NCBI GenBank assembly: GCA_964528675.1
Contig: CAZGTU010000037.1
Span: forward strand, 1-39,038
Length of the DNA stretch: 39,038 nucleotides
Reading direction: 5' to 3'
Source of the DNA: CAYRTD01 sp964528675
Lineage (GTDB): Bacteria > Bacteroidota > Bacteroidia > Bacteroidales > GCA-2748055
The notes beneath the pieces were generated by a model, which did no database searches, was not told where the DNA came from, and worked only from the letters and a program-made list of their open reading frames with translations. The translations under genes and the position numbers were made by a program. This document shows positions 32,665 to 39,038 of this stretch, piece after piece. The first letter of the stretch is position 1; every line of letters begins with the position of its first letter.

Positions 32665-35600
32665 CTAAATTCTACCAAATGTTTTGGCCATTTTTCGTAT
32701 TTTATTTTCAAGCTTATTGCTTTTTATTTGATTATCTTTTAGTTTCCAGAGCCAATTGCCTTCAGTGGTGGAAGGAAAATTCATCCTGCTGTTTTCGTCA
32801 AGACCGAGCCAGTCCTGTATAGGAATTATAGCGGTTTTTGCGATCGAAGCATATGCAAGTCTGATCATTTCCAAATGGCAATTTCTCTCTTTGAGTTTTT
32901 TACCGGTATATTTTTTAAATCTTTTGAGAGTTGCTTTGCTTACTTCTTTTCGGTACCATCCTTTCATGGTGTTATTGTCGTGGGTGCCGGTATAGGCGAT
33001 AGAATTATAATTAAAATTGATAGGTGTGTGTTGCAACCAAGGCATGTTTTTCTCGAATCCGAACTGGATCACCCGCATTCCGGGTAAATCATAATCATCC
33101 CTCAGATCATAGACAGGTTGATCAATCTGTCCAAGGTCTTCTGCAACAAAAGGCATATGCGGAAATTCTTTTTGAATGACATCAAAAAAGTCATTTGCAG
33201 GACCGGCAATCCATCGTCCGTTCAGGGCTACCTCATCTTCTGCGGGCACTTCCCAGTAAGCCGAAAATCCTCTGAAATGATCAAGCCTTAACAAATCGAA
33301 CCATTCAAGGTTCCTGCGAATCCTGCTCAGCCACCATTCATAACCATTTGCTTTCATTTTTTCCCAGTTGAAAAGGGGCATACCCCATAACTGACCATTT
33401 TCGTTGAAATAATCGGGTGGGACTCCGGCAACAGCTTCCATACTTTTATCCTCATTTAGCCTGAAAAGTCCCGGATGAGACCAGACATCAGCACTGTCGT
33501 AATCGATGTATATAGGTATATCACCAAATATATCAATGCCTTTGCCATTTGCATACTCTTTGAGATCATTCCATTGTTCACTGACAATAAACTGTTTAAA
33601 AATGATCTTTTCAATTTCTTCTTTATGTTCCCGTTTGAAACGCTCAAGAAATTCGGGATTCCTGTCCCGGTATTCTTCAGGCCATTCATTCCAGGGTAGA
33701 AATTCATAATATCGTTTCAGAGCGAGAAACAATCCAAAATCTTCCAACCAGTAATTTTCTTTTTGCTGAAATTTTAATAATCTATCCCTGATTTCTTCAT
33801 TTTCTTCTTTTTGGTAATTTCTAAAGGCTGTATCAAGATAATAATGCTTTGCTTCTTCGGCATGGAGATAATCTACCTTATCTTCAGTTTTCTTTTTGAA
33901 TTGTACTAACTCAGATTGATCAAGCAATCCCTGATTTACCAGATGAAGCGGATCAATCAGCAGCGTATTTCCGGCAAAAGCAGAATAGGAACTATAAGGT
34001 GAATATCCGGTTAATTTATCAGATTGACTCAGGGGCAATACCTGCCAGTAGTGTTGGCCGGTTTTGTGCAGAAAATCAACGAACTCCCTGGCATGAGGGC
34101 CAAAGTCACCTATTCCGTATTCACCGGGTAATGATGAAACATGCATTAAAATTCCGGCTTTCCTTCTGGGTTCGGGAATGATTCCGCTATAAATTCCGAA
34201 GGGAACTTTTGAGAATATATCTTTTACCAAAAATTCGTCACTTGTTTTAAAGATCTCCCTGGTAATCCTGTTTTCCCATTTTGGGGGAGAAATATCCGGG
34301 AGGATGACCCGGGTGTTTTCCCAATCAGGCTGTAAAGGCAATAAGGCAGTGTTCAAAGGAAGAACAATTAACAGATAACTATCTCTGTGGCGGCGTAAAA
34401 AAGCGATGATATGTTTCTTGTATTTGCCTTTTGTTTTTAGCGGAATATAACTTCCCTTACTGAATAGATCGGGGTTTTTTATCCTTTCCTGTAAAGTCAG
34501 ATAACTTATCCATTGTTTGATGAATCCATTTGTAGTATTTTGCCACAACCGCTCAATCATACTGACCGGATCAGCCAAATAATCCTTGAAGAGCATTTCA
34601 AGCGTGTTGGCCAGGTTTTTATAATCCACAGGCCTGCGGTTGTCGGGATCAACAAAACTCAGGTTCCAGATCTCACTGCCCTGGTATGTGTCAGGAACGC
34701 CGGGCGCGGTATTCTTCAGAATGGTCTGCGTAAGTGAATTATTAATTCCATGTGGAATGATCTCCTTTACAAAAGTGACTAAACTAATGCGGAAATTGCT
34801 TTGATGAGATAGTATTTTATCAAGGAATTCCTGTGTCTTATTTTCATATTCATTATCGGGTTCACTCCAGGATGTGTTTACTTTCGATTCACGAAAAGCT
34901 TTTACCAGGTATTCTTTTAACCGGGGAATAAAATCATCATTGATTTCACCATTCATGGGAAGGTGAGCACAGAGGGTCTGATAAATAAAATATTCATCGT
35001 TTGGGGTAGGTACAGCTCGCCCATTTAAGTCTGCCTTATAATTCCGGTTTATTTCCTGCCAGTGCTTTGTGATTTTCCTCCATTTTTTGGGAATATCACC
35101 TATTACATTGATCCTTGCCCTTGCATCATCCCCTCTTTTTGTATCGTGGCTTGCCAGGGTATTCATTGTTAAGGGAGTTTTCTGCTGTCTTTCTTCCATA
35201 AGCCTATGGAACTTTTTAGTACTGATTCCGAAATACCCCGGATTATCCCCAACTTCATTGAAAGCAATGAAAGGATTGTAAGAATAAAATGCAGTGTCTT
35301 CAATTCCCTTCGCCATTAAAGGTCCGGTAAATTGCATGCAACGCCTGAAGAAAGCATCAACATCCCGTTTTATAAAAGAGTCAGTTACCTCGGAGAGCAG
35401 GAACAAAGATCTTAAAACATATAATGCTTCTTTGTTATATTTGTTTTTCTGAATGGCTCTTTTGAAGATCTCTTTTATCAGATCTTTTTCTTTTTTGTCA
35501 AATGCTGAAGGTATATTGTAGATTTTATATACCGGGCAGAATACCAAAAATTCTGCAATGGCTTCCTTAATTTGCTTTTTATCAAATGACCTTAGTGCTG

Positions 35601-36864
35601 AAAAATTAATATTACGACACTGGTAAACGAGAATGTCTAGCTCGCCTTTGAGCCGGTTATGAAGGATGAAACGTTTCTTATCATGAAGAATGTCATGAAT
35701 TTCCCCGGGATCTTCGCTCCAGTTCCCATAAAATGAGTAGAGATCCTTAGCATTCTTCTTGTTGGCAAGGAGATTATTGACTATAGCAAGAAAATCATAG
35801 CCTGTTGATCCTTCTACAGGCCATTTTTCAGGTAGCTTTTCATCTTCTTCCAGGATTTTTTCAACCGAAATGTAGGTTTCAGAACCCGCCAGGTTTCTCA
35901 AATCTTCAAGGTATTGATTCGGATCGGCCAGGCCATCGATATGATCAATTCTTATTCCATCAAAATATTTCTGTTCCAGAAGAGTTTTCAGGTATTTATG
36001 ATAGGCCATAAACACTTCTTTATCATGAGTGTTCAGGCAAATCAAACTGTTGATGGTGAAAAATCTCCTGAAATTTATCCTTTTCTCTGTTTCCTTCCAG
36101 TATACCGGAATGTAAGAAAGTTCATCTACCAGCTTCTTCATTAATGAAGGGTCAGAATTTACTTCTTTTAAACATTCATTGATGAATTCGTATGCTGTAT
36201 TTTTTTTCTTATAGGCCTGGTAAAGATTTTCGATATCCTCATTCTTTATTTTTTTATTGGAAAGGTTTTCTTCAAACTCACCAATAACAGGCGGTGCTTC
36301 ATCCAGGGTGGAACATTTGAATAAAGTAGCATAGGCCTGTATGGAAAGGGGATATTTATTTTCAAAATAACGCAGAGAAAAGCCATTTTCTTCAAATTCC
36401 AGGGATAATTCACCTTCATTGATCACTTCTTCCATAGGTTTTCCAAAAAATGGAAGCATAATTTTCTCCCTGAGATCCTTATCCGGATGATCGGTGAAAA
36501 TATCGAAATAAGAAAAAAAACCGGAGTTTTTTCCCTTGAGCAAAATATCATAAATCCAGGGATTCTCTGGTGAGTAGGCCATATGGTTGGGTACAAAATC
36601 CTGTATCCACCCCATTTCTTTTTCATGAACTGTCCGTATAAGTGAATCGAAACTGTCATTATCTCCAATTTCCGGATTCAGTTGCAGGGGATTTGTTACA
36701 TCATATCCATGAAGACTTCCTTTTGCAGCCTGAAAAACAGGGGAAGCATAAATGGTCTTTATACCCAGGGAATGGAGATATAAAATTACTTCTTCTGCAT
36801 CTTTGAAAGTGAAATCTTTATGTAATTGCAGACGGTATGTTGATACAGGATTATATATTTTCAT
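32665..36864 (-). CDS. Fusion of maltooligosyl trehalose synthase (TreY) and 4-alpha-glucanotransferase (MalQ)
   Basis: This 1399-residue protein joins two complete GH enzymes. Residues 1 to about 895 are TreY (GH13): STYRLQLHKDFTFKDAEEVI, LHGYDVTNPLQLNPEIG, catalytic DGIRIDHIDGL (Asp307), SVEKIL (Glu335) and GVPDTYQGSEIW. TreY converts the reducing end of maltodextrin to a trehalosyl end. Residues about 897-1399 are MalQ (GH77): RKAGILMHVSSLPGEYGIGD, GYSPYSSYSAFAGN, RLDHFRGF (Asp1195), VAEDLG and YTGTHDNNTM. MalQ rearranges maltodextrins by transglycosylation. It starts 6 bp after glgB, so branching, chain rearrangement and trehalose-end formation are expressed together. TreZ, needed to release free trehalose, is not seen in the window. 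Confidence 0.93.
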   Translation of the reverse strand: MKIYNPVSTYRLQLHKDFTFKDAEEVILYLHSLGIKTIYASPVFQAAKGSLHGYDVTNPLQLNPEIGDNDSFDSLIRTVHEKEMGWIQDFVPNHMAYSPENPWIYDILLKGKNSGFFSYFDIFTDHPDKDLREKIMLPFFGKPMEEVINEGELSLEFEENGFSLRYFENKYPLSIQAYATLFKCSTLDEAPPVIGEFEENLSNKKIKNEDIENLYQAYKKKNTAYEFINECLKEVNSDPSLMKKLVDELSYIPVYWKETEKRINFRRFFTINSLICLNTHDKEVFMAYHKYLKTLLEQKYFDGIRIDHIDGLADPNQYLEDLRNLAGSETYISVEKILEEDEKLPEKWPVEGSTGYDFLAIVNNLLANKKNAKDLYSFYGNWSEDPGEIHDILHDKKRFILHNRLKGELDILVYQCRNINFSALRSFDKKQIKEAIAEFLVFCPVYKIYNIPSAFDKKEKDLIKEIFKRAIQKNKYNKEALYVLRSLFLLSEVTDSFIKRDVDAFFRRCMQFTGPLMAKGIEDTAFYSYNPFIAFNEVGDNPGYFGISTKKFHRLMEERQQKTPLTMNTLASHDTKRGDDARARINVIGDIPKKWRKITKHWQEINRNYKADLNGRAVPTPNDEYFIYQTLCAHLPMNGEINDDFIPRLKEYLVKAFRESKVNTSWSEPDNEYENKTQEFLDKILSHQSNFRISLVTFVKEIIPHGINNSLTQTILKNTAPGVPDTYQGSEIWNLSFVDPDNRRPVDYKNLANTLEMLFKDYLADPVSMIERLWQNTTNGFIKQWISYLTLQERIKNPDLFSKGSYIPLKTKGKYKKHIIAFLRRHRDSYLLIVLPLNTALLPLQPDWENTRVILPDISPPKWENRITREIFKTSDEFLVKDIFSKVPFGIYSGIIPEPRRKAGILMHVSSLPGEYGIGDFGPHAREFVDFLHKTGQHYWQVLPLSQSDKLTGYSPYSSYSAFAGNTLLIDPLHLVNQGLLDQSELVQFKKKTEDKVDYLHAEEAKHYYLDTAFRNYQKEENEEIRDRLLKFQQKENYWLEDFGLFLALKRYYEFLPWNEWPEEYRDRNPEFLERFKREHKEEIEKIIFKQFIVSEQWNDLKEYANGKGIDIFGDIPIYIDYDSADVWSHPGLFRLNEDKSMEAVAGVPPDYFNENGQLWGMPLFNWEKMKANGYEWWLSRIRRNLEWFDLLRLDHFRGFSAYWEVPAEDEVALNGRWIAGPANDFFDVIQKEFPHMPFVAEDLGQIDQPVYDLRDDYDLPGMRVIQFGFEKNMPWLQHTPINFNYNSIAYTGTHDNNTMKGWYRKEVSKATLKRFKKYTGKKLKERNCHLEMIRLAYASIAKTAIIPIQDWLGLDENSRMNFPSTTEGNWLWKLKDNQIKSNKLENKIRKMAKTFGRI

Positions 36865-36870
36865 ACTAAT

Positions 36871-38976
36871 TTATTCCAGTGTAAACATAACTATTCCCAG
36901 GGGAGGAATCATAATATTAATCGATTGCTCTTCGCCATGATAAGGTACAGGATTGGCTTCCACTCCGCCCAAATTTCCCATTCCACTGCCACCATATTGT
37001 TTGGCATCGCTGTTTAATATTTCTATCCATATTGCATCCACGGGCACTCCTATTCGATAATTGTATCTTGGTACAGGAGTAAAGTTAGCAATTATGAGGA
37101 CAGGTTGTTTTTTGTCTTTATCGTATCGGACGAAGCTCAATATTGAGTTTGTCGAATCATTGGCATCGATCCATCGAAATCCTTCCGGTGAAAAATCCTT
37201 CTCATATAAAGCAGGGAAGCGCTTATATACACTGTTCAGGTCTTTGATAAAGAATTGCAATCCTTTATGAGTATCATATTCATTCAGATGCCAGTCAAGA
37301 CTTGATTCAAAATTCCATTCATTCCACTGTCCTAATTCCATACCCATGAAATGCAGTTTCTTCCCAGGGTGGGCAAACATAAATCCGAATAATGCTCTGA
37401 CATTGGCAAATTTCTGCCACTCATCTCCTGGCATTTTATTGATCAGACTTCCTTTTCCATGAACAACCTCGTCATGAGATAGTGATAACATGAAATTCTC
37501 ATTAAAGGCATACATGATACTGAATGTCATCTGATTATGATGGTAGCTTCTGTGTATGGGCTCATGTGAAAAATAACTCAGTGTATCATGCATCCATCCC
37601 ATATTCCATTTCATTCCGAATCCGAGTCCTCCCGTATAGACCGGACGAGTAACCATTGGCCAGGCAGTCGATTCTTCTGCTATGGTCTGCACATCGGGAT
37701 AAGATGTATATATTGATTCGTTAAAATCCCGGAGAAAATGGATGGCGTCAAGATTTTCTCTTCCACCGTGTTCATTAGGGATCCATTCTCCTTCTTTTCT
37801 CGAATAATCAAGATAAAGCATGGAAGCCACTGCATCTACCCGTATGCCGTCAATATGAAATCGGTCCATCCAGTTGTGAGCACTGCTAATTAAGAAGTTT
37901 CTTATTTCGTTACGGCCGTAATTAAAGATATAACTGCTCCAGTCGGGATGGTAACCTTTTCGGGGATCCTGATGTTCGTATAAAAAGGTTCCGTCAAAAT
38001 AATGCAATCCATGCTGATCTCCCGGGAAATGCGATGGTACCCAGTCTATGATCACACCTATATCATTTTGATGAAGGATGTCAATAAACTCCATAAACTC
38101 ATCGGGATTTCCGAACCGGCTCGTGGGTGCATAAAAACCGGTTACCTGGTATCCCCACGAACCGGAAAATGGATATTCTGTTACCGGCATTAATTCTACG
38201 TGGGTATATCCCATGTATTTGACATAAGAAGAAAGCTGCTCTGCCAGCTCAATGTATGTCAGGTTTCTCATGCCTTCTTCGGGAGAGCGCCGCCAAGATT
38301 CGAGATGTACCTCATAAACCGACATTGGACCATCCAGGGAATTATGATCTTTTCTCTTTTTCATCCATTCTTCATCCTTCCAATCATGACTGTAATCCCA
38401 GGTAACGGAGGCAGTTTTTGGTGGTTTTTCACTGTAAAAGGCAACCGGATCTGCCTTTTCTACTTCATAATTCTCAAATTGTGATTTGATGTGGTATTTA
38501 TATGCTTCTCCTTTGTCAAGGGTAGGAATAAATCCCTGCCAGATGCCCGAGCCATCATCACGGATTTTGAGTGGATGCGATCCCTTTGACCAGTGATTAA
38601 AATTTCCGATCACCGTTACTTTTTCTGCATTCGGGGCCCAGACAGCGAAAAAGGTACCTTTGGTGTTATCGCGTTCCATTATGTGAGCTCCGAGCTTCTT
38701 ATAGAGAGAAAAATGCTTGCCTTCTCTGAATAGATAGATGTCATAATCGGTTATGAAATCATCTACTTCCCACACAACTGGTTTGGCCGGAGTTTTCGAT
38801 TTTTTCACTGCAGGCTTTTGTGATGAAGATTTAGCAGCGGGTTTTGACTTTTTTGCAGCGGGTTTGGATTGTTTTGCTGCAGGTTTTGTCTTTGCGGATT
38901 TTCCTGCAGTCCCGGTTGTGGGTTTTTTCTTTTCAGAACTTGATTTATTATTGGATGTTTTACGTTTTGCCGTCAT
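36871..38976 (-). CDS. glgB: 1,4-alpha-glucan branching enzyme with N-terminal histone-H1-like tail
   Basis: This 701-residue GH13 enzyme forms alpha-1,6 branches in glycogen. After residue 68 come the standard domains: a CBM48 N-domain (FFAVWAPNAEKVTVIGNFNH), then the GH13 barrel with GIRVDAVASM (nucleophile Asp381), IAEESTAW (acid/base Glu434), LSHDEVVHG, and a C-terminal beta-domain ending NIMIPPLGIVMFTLE. Residues 1-67 are unusual: about one-third Lys, with Ala, Pro and Ser in repeats of KPAAK and no Cys, Trp or Asp, resembling histone H1 tails. The start ATG at 38976 is the only one that includes the tail. The stop is 6 bp before the TreY-MalQ start codon. Confidence 0.95.
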   Translation of the reverse strand: MTAKRKTSNNKSSSEKKKPTTGTAGKSAKTKPAAKQSKPAAKKSKPAAKSSSQKPAVKKSKTPAKPVVWEVDDFITDYDIYLFREGKHFSLYKKLGAHIMERDNTKGTFFAVWAPNAEKVTVIGNFNHWSKGSHPLKIRDDGSGIWQGFIPTLDKGEAYKYHIKSQFENYEVEKADPVAFYSEKPPKTASVTWDYSHDWKDEEWMKKRKDHNSLDGPMSVYEVHLESWRRSPEEGMRNLTYIELAEQLSSYVKYMGYTHVELMPVTEYPFSGSWGYQVTGFYAPTSRFGNPDEFMEFIDILHQNDIGVIIDWVPSHFPGDQHGLHYFDGTFLYEHQDPRKGYHPDWSSYIFNYGRNEIRNFLISSAHNWMDRFHIDGIRVDAVASMLYLDYSRKEGEWIPNEHGGRENLDAIHFLRDFNESIYTSYPDVQTIAEESTAWPMVTRPVYTGGLGFGMKWNMGWMHDTLSYFSHEPIHRSYHHNQMTFSIMYAFNENFMLSLSHDEVVHGKGSLINKMPGDEWQKFANVRALFGFMFAHPGKKLHFMGMELGQWNEWNFESSLDWHLNEYDTHKGLQFFIKDLNSVYKRFPALYEKDFSPEGFRWIDANDSTNSILSFVRYDKDKKQPVLIIANFTPVPRYNYRIGVPVDAIWIEILNSDAKQYGGSGMGNLGGVEANPVPYHGEEQSINIMIPPLGIVMFTLE

Positions 38977-39038
38977 AATTCTGTTTTTTATATCGTTTAT
39001 TCGATAAGATTTCTATTCTTTCTTTTCAATCAGGTCAT

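Noticed and set aside
38753..39007. Plus-strand open frame of 84 codons opposite the glgB tail
   Set aside because: It is the antisense reading of the Lys/Ala repeats (giving Phe/Ala-rich sequence), not an independent gene.

Overview
The window looks like a Bacteroidota chromosome segment, most likely Bacteroidales/Marinilabiliales-like. The evidence is a T9SS C-terminal sorting domain, DUF4251 and Bacteroidetes-type lipoproteins, a GSII glutamine synthetase, an OmpR regulator next to an outer-membrane beta-barrel protein, and at least two TTTG-N19-TAnnTTTG promoters. It is a scaffold, not finished sequence: exactly 100 Ns lie at 17103-17202, which suggests a draft or metagenome assembly. No rRNA, tRNA, CRISPR array or prophage was recognised.

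Layout. (1) 64-4633 is a copper-handling cluster: a periplasmic multicopper oxidase, a SAM methyltransferase, and a CopA-like multicopper oxidase fused to a CopB-like C-terminal barrel. A MtaA/CmuA-like member of the uroporphyrinogen decarboxylase superfamily follows (4682-5707). (2) 5887-9070 holds small genes: a fluoride channel (crcB) coupled to a DUF190 protein, a lipoprotein, a CxxC membrane protein, DUF2784 and DUF1232. (3) GSII glutamine synthetase (minus strand) is separated by an AT-rich desert with a G9 tract from a beta-helix protein. (4) 11551-19181 is repeat-rich. It contains a large T9SS-exported protein, a lipoprotein, an internally deleted RAYT transposase remnant at the gap, a 14-bp tandem array, a FemAB-type aminoacyltransferase, and two copies of a REP-like double hairpin. 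(5) 19182-20744 is a broken signalling locus: an intact OmpR-family regulator, then a histidine kinase cut off after its first membrane region and joined to the last ~220 residues of an outer-membrane beta-barrel receptor. (6) 20852-32537 is mostly metabolic: GH32, two sulfotransferases, a zinc alcohol dehydrogenase, DUF2905, cytochrome bd oxidase (cydAB), a GH20-like glycosidase, an alpha/beta hydrolase, a VOC protein with an AraC regulator, and DUF4251. (7) 32665-38976 (minus) is a tight two-gene alpha-glucan operon: glgB with a histone-H1-like Lys/Ala/Pro tail, followed 6 bp later by a TreY-MalQ fusion.

Genes that plausibly work together are the two copper oxidases (periplasmic Cu(I) oxidation and export), crcB with DUF190 (fluoride), cydA with cydB (microaerobic respiration), and glgB with treY-malQ (glycogen branching, maltodextrin rearrangement and trehalose end-group formation; the partner treZ is not in the window). 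I did not find a clear new multi-gene defence or mobile system. The most unusual items are the kinase-receptor chimera with an 11-bp direct repeat in its control region, the GlgB histone-like tail, the enzyme fusions, an unnamed domain in the T9SS protein, and the REP/RAYT remnants.
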